A stretch of DNA of 37,664 bases. It comes from Nitrosomonas sp. (GTDB taxonomy: Bacteria > Pseudomonadota > Gammaproteobacteria > Burkholderiales > Nitrosomonadaceae). Of this stretch, positions 31,311 to 37,664 are shown in pieces. The stretch's first letter is position 1. The number at the start of each line of letters is the position of its first letter. The notes beneath the pieces were generated by a model. That model ran no database searches, was not told where the DNA came from, and worked only from the letters and a program-made list of their open reading frames with translations. The position numbers and the translations under genes were made by a program. Where the stretch lies: NCBI GenBank assembly GCA_024281695.1, contig JAMXAE010000009.1:1-37664 (forward strand), read 5' to 3'.

Positions 31311-32381
31311 ATGTCTGAACAACTTAAACAATTACGCGATCAAATTGACGCTATTGACAGCGAATTACTCAAGCTGATCAGTACTCGTGCCAGACTCGCA
31401 CAACAAATCGGCGAGATAAAAAAAAGCGGCATCGTTTATCGCCCTGAACGTGAAGCACAAATCTTGGCTCGTATCCAGCAAGAGAACCCCGGTCCCATCA
31501 GCAATGCACATGTTCAACGATTGTTTACTGAGATCATGTCGCTGTGTCGTGCCCTAGAAAAACCAATGAGTGTGGCCTACTTGGGGCCCAACGGAACTTT
31601 TTCTGAAGAAGCCGCTTTGAAGCGTTTTGGCAACGCTATCACAACGGTAGCATGCGATTCAATCGATGAAGTGTTCCGCACAGTAGAGTCCGATGCTGCC
31701 AATTATGGTGTAGTGCCGGTTGAGAATTCTTCTGAAGGAGCAGTTAGTAGATCCATGGATTTGTTATTACAAACACCGCTCCTCATCTGCGGTGAAATCC
31801 AATTGCCTGTACATCAGTTTCTAATGGCTCAGCAAACCGAATTATCGCAAATCAATAAAGTTTATTCACACCCGCAATCATTAGCACAGTGCCATCGGTG
31901 GCTAAGAACCAATTTACCGCATATTTCCAGCGCAGCGCTGATCAATGCGGCCAGCAATGCCGATGCTGCCCGTCAAGCAGCAACCGATAAGCAAGCAGCA
32001 GCCATAGCGAGCAGAAGAGCAGCCGAATTGTTTGGACTCACTGTCTGCGCAGAAAATATTGAAGACGATCCCAAAAATACCACGCGCTTCGTAGTCATCG
32101 GCAAACAAGTCGTCAGTGTTTCTGGGAAAGATAAAACCTCACTGATTCTATCCACCAATAATCGCTCCGGAGCTATTTATAGGTTACTGGAACCCTTGGC
32201 ACAACATGGCGTCAGCATGAGTCGCTTGGAATCACGCCCATCACGCACAGGTCTCTGGCAGTATGTGTTTTTTATTGATATTGAAGGACATCAAGAAGAT
32301 GTCAATGTCGCCGCCGCACTTGAAGGATTACGTGAAAAAGCAGCATTCCTAAAAATCCTTGGTTCTTATCCAGCCACATAA
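31311..32381 (+). CDS. pheA: bifunctional chorismate mutase / prephenate dehydratase (P-protein)
   Basis: Converts chorismate to prephenate and then to phenylpyruvate. Residues 1 to about 85 form an AroQ chorismate mutase (RDQIDAIDSELLKLISTRAR), about 87-265 the dehydratase (AYLGPNGTFSEEAA, VPVENSSEGAV, and the catalytic NTTRF at 256-260), and about 275-356 an ACT domain with SGAIYRLL and ESRP (307-310), the phenylalanine-binding motifs. Length is 356 residues. Feedback inhibition by phenylalanine is therefore expected. ATG start, 40 bases after serA. Confidence 0.97.
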   Translation: MSEQLKQLRDQIDAIDSELLKLISTRARLAQQIGEIKKSGIVYRPEREAQILARIQQENPGPISNAHVQRLFTEIMSLCRALEKPMSVAYLGPNGTFSEEAALKRFGNAITTVACDSIDEVFRTVESDAANYGVVPVENSSEGAVSRSMDLLLQTPLLICGEIQLPVHQFLMAQQTELSQINKVYSHPQSLAQCHRWLRTNLPHISSAALINAASNADAARQAATDKQAAAIASRRAAELFGLTVCAENIEDDPKNTTRFVVIGKQVVSVSGKDKTSLILSTNNRSGAIYRLLEPLAQHGVSMSRLESRPSRTGLWQYVFFIDIEGHQEDVNVAAALEGLREKAAFLKILGSYPAT

Positions 32382-32464
32382 TTTCTCGCGGTCACTAAAT
32401 AGCCGCCTATTGAATTCATCCAACGTTTTGTATTCTTCTTTCTATCGCCAATAAACTTAAATTT

Positions 32465-33583
32465 ATGAATCTTTGTGACTTTGCACCGGAATATATCCGT
32501 TCCATCCAACCTTATCAACCGGGTAAACCTATTTCTGAGCTGGCAAGAGAAATGGGATTGGATGAATCATGTGTCATCAAGCTGGCTTCCAACGAAAATC
32601 CACTGGGAACCAGTCCCCTCGCGTTAGATGCCATGATTAATGCACTGCATGATGTCGCGCTTTATCCGGATGGCAGTGGCTATGAATTAAAAGCCGCATT
32701 ATCCAAACGCTATGCCGTGGATCACGGACAAATAATATTAGGCAATGGCTCTAATGATATTCTGGATCTTGCCGCGCGAGTATTTTTGAAACCCGGTGCC
32801 GCTGCAGTGTATTCACAACATGCTTTTGCGGTTTATCCACTGGTGGTTAAAATGATTGGCGCCAATGGTATATCGGTTCCTGCCTTGGATTATGGCCATG
32901 ACCTGCCAGCCATGCTAGATGCCATCACACCAGAAACACGCATCGTATTTATCGCCAATCCCAACAATCCCACTGGCACGTTATCCAGTGCTGACGGTCT
33001 TCTGCGTTTCATGGAACGCGTATCACGCGATGTGTTGGTTGTGATGGATGAAGCGTATAACGAATATTTACCTGAAGCCAACAAGCCGGATAGTATTAAA
33101 TGGCTGAAACAATTTTCCAATTTGCTGATCACACGCACCTTCTCCAAGGTGTATGGTCTCGCCGGTGTGCGGGTTGGGTTTGGATTGTCACATCCGGATG
33201 TGGCGAACCTGATGAATCGCGTGCGCCAACCGTTCAACGTCAGCAGCATTGGTTTGGTAGGCGCACTGGCCGCACTGCAGGATGCTGAGTTTGTACAAAA
33301 ATCATATGCATTAAATCGGGCAGGCATGCTACAACTCACCGATGGTTTTCGCAAATTAGGTATTGAGTATATCCCTTCATATGGAAATTTCATCAGTTTC
33401 CGCGTAAAAGGCGATGCGACCAACACCCCGAAAGTCTATCAGAGTCTTTTACAGCAAGGCATCATCGTACGCCCTTTGGGTATTTACGAAATGCCGCATC
33501 ATCTTCGGGCTACGATTGGATTGGAGTCCGAGAATAAACGATTCCTAGAATCACTTGAGCATGCAATGGGAGAATTGGTTTGA
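32465..33583 (+). CDS. hisC: histidinol-phosphate / aromatic aminotransferase
   Basis: Fold type I PLP aminotransferase of the HisC family. [35 protein letters not shown] (165-172), MDEAYNEY and the PLP lysine K228 in [17 protein letters not shown] are all present. Length is 372 residues. Placed among pheA, aroF and tyrA and away from other his genes, it probably transaminates phenylpyruvate and hydroxyphenylpyruvate, with or without histidinol phosphate. The sequence does not settle the specificity. Its stop overlaps the aroF start by 4 bases. Confidence 0.92.
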   Translation: MNLCDFAPEYIRSIQPYQPGKPISELAREMGLDESCVIKLASNENPLGTSPLALDAMINALHDVALYPDGSGYELKAALSKRYAVDHGQIILGNGSNDILDLAARVFLKPGAAAVYSQHAFAVYPLVVKMIGANGISVPALDYGHDLPAMLDAITPETRIVFIANPNNPTGTLSSADGLLRFMERVSRDVLVVMDEAYNEYLPEANKPDSIKWLKQFSNLLITRTFSKVYGLAGVRVGFGLSHPDVANLMNRVRQPFNVSSIGLVGALAALQDAEFVQKSYALNRAGMLQLTDGFRKLGIEYIPSYGNFISFRVKGDATNTPKVYQSLLQQGIIVRPLGIYEMPHHLRATIGLESENKRFLESLEHAMGELV

Positions 33584-34596
33584 TCATCATCATGAACAAA
33601 GATGTATCCGAAGAACAAATCGGTGCAGTCGTAAAAAAAATTCAAGACATGGGTCACGGCGTCAATATTTCGCGTGGGACCAACCGGATAGTCATTGGCG
33701 CGATTGGCGATGAAAGTAAGCTCGATCCGGAATCATTTGATTCCATGCCGGGTGTGGAATATTCCATGCATATCGTCAAGCAATACAAAATTGTTTCGCG
33801 GGAATCCCACAAACAGGATTCGATCATCGATGTGCGTGGCATACCTATCGGTGGCAAACAAGTACAAGTCATCGGTGGCCCCTGCTCCGTTGAAACACAG
33901 GAGCAGATGAACCTTGCCGCACATCAAGTGGCTGCGGCCGGTTGCCGTTTGATGCGCGGTGGTGCTTTCAAACCCCGCACCAGCCCTTACACTTTTCAGG
34001 GCAAGGGCATCGATGGCTTAAGCATATTCCGCCAGGCAGCAGATAAATATAACCTGCCGATCGTCACCGAACTGATGGATGTACGTATGCTTGATACTTT
34101 TCTCAAGCATGATGTTGATGTCATCCAAATCGGCACGCGTAACATGCAGAATTTTGATCTGCTGAAAGAAGTCGGCCGTATCAACAAACCGGTCATCCTC
34201 AAACGCGGCCTATCCGCCACTATTTCCGAATGGCTCATGGCGGCTGAATACATTGCAGCAGGCGGTAATCATAATATTATTTTCTGTGAGCGCGGTATCC
34301 GTACGTTTGAGACCGCTTATCGCAATGTGATGGATGTTACCTGTGTGCCGGTTCTCAAACGCGAAACCCATCTGCCGGTCATTATTGATCCTTCACATGC
34401 CGGCGGTAAAGCCTGGATGGTGCCGGCTCTAGCACGCGCAGCGATTGCAGCGGGTGCTGACGGTTTGCTGGTGGAAATGCACCCCAATCCGTGTGAAGCC
34501 TGGTGTGACGCCGATCAGGCAATGAATCCTCAAGAATTCAAGGATCTGATGGGATCATTAAGAGGCATCGCCGAAGTCATCGGGCGCAGCTTGTAA
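33580..34596 (+). CDS. aroF: 3-deoxy-7-phosphoheptulonate synthase, type I beta with N-terminal regulatory domain
   Basis: Condenses phosphoenolpyruvate and erythrose 4-phosphate to DAHP, the first shikimate step. The start is TTG 33580: GGGAG lies 7 bases before it, and the resulting [18 protein letters not shown] supplies the first strand of the ferredoxin-like regulatory domain (about 1-70), as in Thermotoga. An ATG at 33592 would lose that strand and sit 19 bases from the site. Metal ligands are C102 (GGPCSVE), H273 (DPSHAGG), E299 (EMHPNP) and D310 (CDADQ). Length is 338 residues. Tyrosine-type allosteric inhibition is typical of this architecture. TTGA overlap with hisC suggests coupling. 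Confidence 0.94.
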   Translation: MIIIMNKDVSEEQIGAVVKKIQDMGHGVNISRGTNRIVIGAIGDESKLDPESFDSMPGVEYSMHIVKQYKIVSRESHKQDSIIDVRGIPIGGKQVQVIGGPCSVETQEQMNLAAHQVAAAGCRLMRGGAFKPRTSPYTFQGKGIDGLSIFRQAADKYNLPIVTELMDVRMLDTFLKHDVDVIQIGTRNMQNFDLLKEVGRINKPVILKRGLSATISEWLMAAEYIAAGGNHNIIFCERGIRTFETAYRNVMDVTCVPVLKRETHLPVIIDPSHAGGKAWMVPALARAAIAAGADGLLVEMHPNPCEAWCDADQAMNPQEFKDLMGSLRGIAEVIGRSL

Positions 34597-34613
34597 TAAA
34601 TAGCAACTAACCG

Positions 34614-35501
34614 ATGACAAACACAGCAATACTCAACAAGCTAGTCATTATCGGCGTCGGTCTGATCGGCGGATCATTCGCTCTGGCGCTACGCAAAGCT
34701 GGTTTGGTTAAGCATATTGTGGGTATTGGGCGTAGTCAGAAAAATTTGCAATGTGCTCTTGAACTCGACGTAATTGATGAGATCGCCACCGACATACAAC
34801 CCGCTTTGCACAATGCGGATCTGGTCTTGCTCGCAATGCCGGTAGGCCAAACTGGCCACATCATGGCGCAGATTGCTGTACACCTGCAAGCCAAGACCAT
34901 TCTTACCGATGCCGGTAGTACTAAGCAAGATGTCATCACCGCAGCATGCCGCCATATCCCGATACAAAACCGGCACCACTTCGTGCCCGGTCACCCCATC
35001 GCCGGTACAGAACAAAGTGGCGCACAAGCTGCACAAGCAGATTTGTATCGCAACAAACACGTTATTCTAACCCCTCTACCAGAAACTGGTATGGATGCTA
35101 TCGAACGAGTCAAGCAATTATGGCAAGCTTGTGGTGCGCAAGTCTCACTGATGCCAGCCGACGAACACGACCGGGTACTCGCAGCCACCAGCCATCTGCC
35201 GCATATTCTGGCATTCACCATGATGAATTATCTCAACCACAGCACCGATCAACTGGGAAACTTGCTTCACTTTGCCGGCAGCGGCCTGCGCGACTTCACC
35301 CGCATCGCCAGCAGCTCACCGGAAATGTGGCGCGACATCTGCTTGGCCAATCGTGAAACATTACTCAAACAAATTGATGCATACCAGAATGAACTTAAGT
35401 CTTTGCAGGAGCTATTAAAAAATAATGACGGCAAAGAGCTGGAACAAGTTTTTTCCAAGGCAAGGAATGTTAGGGAAAATTGGATAAAGAATAGAGGCTA
35501 G
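34614..35501 (+). CDS. tyrA: prephenate dehydrogenase
   Basis: NAD(P)-dependent oxidative decarboxylation of prephenate to 4-hydroxyphenylpyruvate for tyrosine. The Rossmann motif GVGLIGGS is at 14-21, DAGSTK at 99-104, and the catalytic-histidine segment GHPIAGTEQSG at 126-136. ADEHDRVLAATSHLPHILAF and SGLRDFTRIASSSPEMWRDI belong to the helical dimerisation domain. Length is 295 residues with no ACT domain or mutase fusion. The start is ATG, 17 bases after aroF. In related genomes aroA follows; here the operon ends and an IS remnant begins 85 bases later. Confidence 0.95.
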   Translation: MTNTAILNKLVIIGVGLIGGSFALALRKAGLVKHIVGIGRSQKNLQCALELDVIDEIATDIQPALHNADLVLLAMPVGQTGHIMAQIAVHLQAKTILTDAGSTKQDVITAACRHIPIQNRHHFVPGHPIAGTEQSGAQAAQADLYRNKHVILTPLPETGMDAIERVKQLWQACGAQVSLMPADEHDRVLAATSHLPHILAFTMMNYLNHSTDQLGNLLHFAGSGLRDFTRIASSSPEMWRDICLANRETLLKQIDAYQNELKSLQELLKNNDGKELEQVFSKARNVRENWIKNRG

Positions 35502-35585
35502 GAAAAGTAAATAATCCCAAACAATTTCAAAGAATGGGTATGCTCTTTAGCTGAGTGCAGCAGAGAGAACATTATGGTGTACCTA

Positions 35586-36455
35586 CACTACTGTCCCGTT
35601 AACGAGAAAGGGCCTGATTCAGATCTAATTGGCATAACTAATATTCTCATAAATTATTGACTATACATAATATTCACGCATTCTTCCACTGTGTACAATC
35701 TTTTTCAAAATACTAAAACTCGTACCGACACATGAATTTGAGACGTTTGTAAAGCGATATCATTCAGACCGTTTCTTCCGTACTACATTCAGATGTTCCA
35801 ATTTGTGGCACTTGAAATGTGTACAACTGGTAGACCGAATCGGTTTGCGTGATATCGTGGAAAATGTTTCTGTACAAATCTGCCGTCTTTATCACCTGAG
35901 CAGTGTAAAACTGCTGCCTTCGAACTTGTCCCGCATTCACGAAGATAAACCCTATGCTATGTATGAAGCGCTGCCTGGAAAATTGTTGCATCGTTATTAA
36001 GGCATGGCACCCGGTCACAAGTTTCGTATTAAGAATCCGCTTCCCTGGATGCATCAATCACAGACCTTTGTCTATCCGCCTGCCTTTCCATGAGCACCCT
36101 CTCGTTCAACGAAAGGGTGCCATCAAGCTTTGTGTTGGATTGAATCAACATATGGCTATCTTCCTGAGTTTGTCACCATCGCAGAAGGTAAGGCCACTGA
36201 TGTTGAAATGGATTGCACCCTGGTACTTCCATCAGGCAGCAAAAAATGTTCGAGTCAACTTCACCGTGTCGGTTATCTGGCTTTCATCAAGCTTCAGTCA
36301 AGGATGAAAAAAACGTGCAACAGATCTTACGCTTACTACAGTTCAATTTATTTGAAAAACGTGACTTAATGACTTTACTGCGAGGTGATCCACCAAGCCA
36401 GTCACCCGTCTGATATTCCGATGTCTCTACTTTGAAAGTTAATGGGACAGCAGTG
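35586..36455 (+). mobile_element. decayed IS4-family insertion sequence with both terminal inverted repeats
   Basis: The left end CACTACTGTCCCGTTAAC (35586-35603) and the right end GTTAATGGGACAGCAGTG (36438-36455) are inverted repeats that differ at two of 18 positions. They enclose a broken transposase gene. The element is about 870 bases, clearly shorter than an intact IS of this type. I saw no matching target duplication in the ten bases on either side. Confidence 0.8.
35698..36413 (+). pseudogene. IS4-family (DUF4372-type) transposase, frameshifted and internally deleted
   Basis: The protein is readable only by changing frame. The first block THEFETFVKRYHSDRFFR to EALPGKLLHRY ends in an in-frame TAA at 35998-36000, where the family usually has Gln (RYQGMAPGHKF). 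A shift then gives LDASITDLCLS (from 36045) with the first catalytic Asp of the DDE triad. Another gives RKGAIKLCVGLN, another YGYLPEFVTIAEGKATDVEM, and a last one QQILRLLQFNLFEKRDLMTL to the stop at 36413. That is one nonsense change and at least four frameshifts. The region holding the second Asp and the catalytic Glu is missing. It cannot encode an active transposase. Confidence 0.85.
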
Positions 36456-36544
36456 ATTTTGGATACATCAGATTAAATCCAGACCTCCACACCTAAGTAG
36501 CTATATTTACAAATCATATTGATCGTGACTTTTCTCACTGTTTA

Positions 36545-36573
36545 TTGCGGCTATTAGTGATAACTTTTATATC
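36545..36573 (+). promoter_or_regulatory. promoter candidate for the secreted-protein gene
   Basis: TTGCGG (36545-36550), a 17-base spacer and TATATC (36568-36573) point at the next gene. Transcription would begin about 36580, so a bulged stem-loop would sit at the 5' end of the mRNA. Confidence 0.5.
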
Positions 36574-36577
36574 GTGC

Positions 36578-36612
36578 TTCCGATTTAAATCTTTCCTGGA
36601 AGATTATCGGAA
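36578..36612 (+). promoter_or_regulatory. 5' leader stem-loop before the secreted-protein gene
   Basis: TTCCGAT (36578-36584) pairs with ATCGGAA (36606-36612), and inside it AATCTT (36588-36593) pairs with AAGATT (36600-36605) around TCCTGG. There are 13 pairs with a 3-base bulge on the left arm. It may protect the transcript or be an operator. No T run follows, so it is not a terminator. Confidence 0.45.
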
Positions 36613-36651
36613 ATATACAAGATATTTGTTAATTTTATAAAAGGATCTGGA

Positions 36652-37287
36652 ATGAGAAAGTTATTATTAATTGCTTTAACAGTTATTCTGAGTAATGTCC
36701 ATTTTGCTACGGCTGCTCAAGACCTAAATGAAAAGAATGCCAATGATAAAACTGATTTTTCTTTTGCTGGTAATGGTTATTTTGTTAGCACTCCGGTAGA
36801 TATTAATCAGGATGGCGTTCTTGCAAGTCATATGAAATTGAGAGGTAAGAGTAAACAGCTAGGTAATGCATCAATTAATGTTATTGCAGACACCAAAGTT
36901 GAACTAGATGCAAATGGAATACCAAAGAGTTGCGTAACTCCTGATGGTGATCAGGGAATATCAGTCGCACTTGTGAAAGCTCTTGGTATTGTTCAACTCA
37001 AAGGTGGCGATCAACTTTTTACTGAAGCAACTTCAATGTCTTTGTGTCTCAGTATAAGTAAATGCTTAGATGAAGAAGGAAAAGCGAAAGAGGGATGTAC
37101 ATTTAAGCCAGCCGTTACCGCCAAAGTTATTGGTGGTACTGGGAAATTTGCCTGCGCATCTGGGCACACGACGGATGATCACATTCGCACAGTGCTTGCA
37201 ATAGATCCCCGAGGTGAACCTTTTGGCAGTGCTTCGGAGTATAAAATACATGGTACAGTACATATTCCAAGTAACTGTGACAAATGA
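36652..37287 (+). CDS. secreted six-cysteine protein of unknown function
   Basis: I do not recognise a named family. The first 22 residues are a clear signal peptide: MRK, a leucine-rich core and an ATAAQ cleavage region. The mature part of about 189 residues has six cysteines (C94, C132, C138, C149, C168, C209), enough for three disulfides in the periplasm or outside. Residues 155-170 contain VTAKVIGGTGKFACAS. A GGTGxF turn of this kind is seen in dirigent and allene-oxide-cyclase-like beta barrels, which is only a hint. The text is rich in beta-type segments and lacks further membrane spans. AAGGA lies 7-8 bases before the ATG. It stands alone between two inverted remnants of one IS, so it may be acquired DNA. 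Confidence 0.8.
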   Translation: MRKLLLIALTVILSNVHFATAAQDLNEKNANDKTDFSFAGNGYFVSTPVDINQDGVLASHMKLRGKSKQLGNASINVIADTKVELDANGIPKSCVTPDGDQGISVALVKALGIVQLKGGDQLFTEATSMSLCLSISKCLDEEGKAKEGCTFKPAVTAKVIGGTGKFACASGHTTDDHIRTVLAIDPRGEPFGSASEYKIHGTVHIPSNCDK

Positions 37288-37587
37288 AGTTGTACCAGTT
37301 CCAATCTGATCGTATAGAGTTTCTGAAATAAAGAGCGTTATCCGAGTCGATAGGATTGTTAAATTTACCCGGATTTTCCATTAAAAATCTTATTGAATGG
37401 AAAATCCGGGTAATCAATAGATTTTCATCAACACTTATTCCAAAGTTGTGCGGTGCACAAGTAATACACGGTCAAAATATCGATCGCAGCGGATAATCAA
37501 GTGTTGCGGATGAGCTGAACATCACAATTATCAACGCTATCTGGCAATCAATGACATCAACCACATCAAACAAAAGCTATGTCGCTA
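37288..37587. other. right-hand intergenic region
   Basis: About 300 bases without a recognisable gene. It contains the long palindrome at 37365-37413. The rest (37414-37587) has no ORF that I can match to a family and ends at the inverted repeat of the second IS copy. Confidence 0.5.
37365..37413. repeat. 18-bp perfect palindrome, MITE-like or IS-end remnant
   Basis: TTACCCGGATTTTCCATT (37365-37382) is the exact inverse complement of 37396-37413, with a 13-base loop. It lies 78 bases after the secreted-protein gene. No T run follows on the plus strand and only a mixed T run on the other, so it is not a standard terminator. The length and perfection suggest a small mobile palindrome or two abutting ends of a lost insertion sequence. 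It might still stop transcription. Confidence 0.6.
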
Positions 37588-37664
37588 CATTACTGTTCCG
37601 ATAACTTTCACAGTAGAGACATCTGAATATCAGACCGATGATTGAGGGTAAGTGGATCGCCTCG
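37588..37664 (-). mobile_element. second, inverted copy of the IS4-type element, 3' end only
   Basis: Read on the minus strand, this stretch repeats the right end of the IS at 36380-36455. CGAGGCGATCCAC corresponds to CGAGGTGATCCAC, then GTCTGATATTCAGATGTCTC matches GTCTGATATTCCGATGTCTC, followed by CTACTGTGAAAGTTA against CTACTTTGAAAGTTA. The inverted repeat at 37588-37605 agrees with that of the first copy at 13 of 18 bases. The element continues beyond the window. The reading frame of the end, RGDPLTLNHRSD, differs from the first copy, so the two are old, diverged copies. Confidence 0.75.

Larger units (their letters stand above)
36456..36651. other. region between the IS remnant and the secreted-protein gene
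   Basis: The 196 bases contain the promoter and 5' stem-loop listed separately, and AAGGA just before the next gene. The first 80 bases hold nothing I can identify. Confidence 0.5.

Noticed and set aside
32890..33426. 178-codon open frame on the minus strand
   Set aside because: Antisense to hisC; composition follows the complementary codons and there is no start signal.
35575..36466. Target-site duplication around the IS4 remnant
   Set aside because: The ten bases outside each inverted repeat do not match, so none can be claimed.
37414..37587. Possible further transposase fragment before the second IS copy
   Set aside because: Short translations in all frames gave no recognisable transposase motif, so it is left as unexplained intergenic DNA.

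Overview
The window reads as chromosomal DNA of a betaproteobacterium, most likely an ammonia oxidiser of the Nitrosomonas group. The grounds are protein sequence character, the betaproteobacterial order gyrA-serC-(serA)-pheA-hisC-aroF-tyrA, infA lying between secY and rpmJ, and remnants of an IS4-type transposase. The genus is an inference from memory of these families, not from a search.

Layout. Positions 1-3216 (minus strand): 5' part of hemB, then engB, coaX (type III pantothenate kinase) and birA. The hemB-engB gap holds a plus-strand terminator-like hairpin with no plus-strand gene in front of it. Positions 3291-21813 (minus strand): one uninterrupted superoperon that joins the str, S10, spc and alpha operons of E. 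coli, running rpsL-rpsG-fusA-tuf-rpsJ and on to rpoA-rplQ. A near-consensus promoter (TTGACA, 17 nt, TAGAAT) lies upstream of rpsL. A second good promoter (TTGTTT, 17 nt, TATAAT) sits in the only large internal gap, in front of rplN, where E. coli has Pspc. Positions 22066-26092 (minus strand): yajQ and the arginine genes argG, argF and argD. Positions 26373-35501 (plus strand): gyrA followed by serC-serA-pheA-hisC-aroF-tyrA, a serine and aromatic amino-acid cluster with several overlapping genes. Positions 35502-37664: a decayed accessory tail. It holds an IS4-family pseudogene with both inverted repeats, a gene for a secreted six-cysteine protein of unknown function, a long perfect palindrome, and the end of a second, inverted copy of the same IS cut off by the window edge.

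How the genes work together. The minus-strand superoperon supplies ribosomal proteins, EF-Tu, EF-G, IF-1, SecY and the RNA polymerase alpha subunit. ArgF and ArgG are consecutive steps of arginine synthesis and ArgD an earlier one. SerC and SerA are the neighbouring serine steps. AroF makes DAHP, PheA converts chorismate to phenylpyruvate, TyrA oxidises prephenate, and HisC can transaminate histidinol phosphate or the aromatic keto acids. The aromatic operon normally continues into aroA-cmk-rpsA in related bacteria; here it stops at the IS remnant.

Base composition changes sharply: single 60-base rows counted by hand give 20% GC in birA, 35% in secY, 42% in gyrA and 60% in aroF. I found no CRISPR array, tRNA, rRNA, prophage or defence system. 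Most of the window is ordinary housekeeping DNA. The items most worth a second look are the possible small RNA at 700-810, the terminator-like hairpin against the rpsL ribosome binding site, and the IS-flanked secreted protein gene near the right end.
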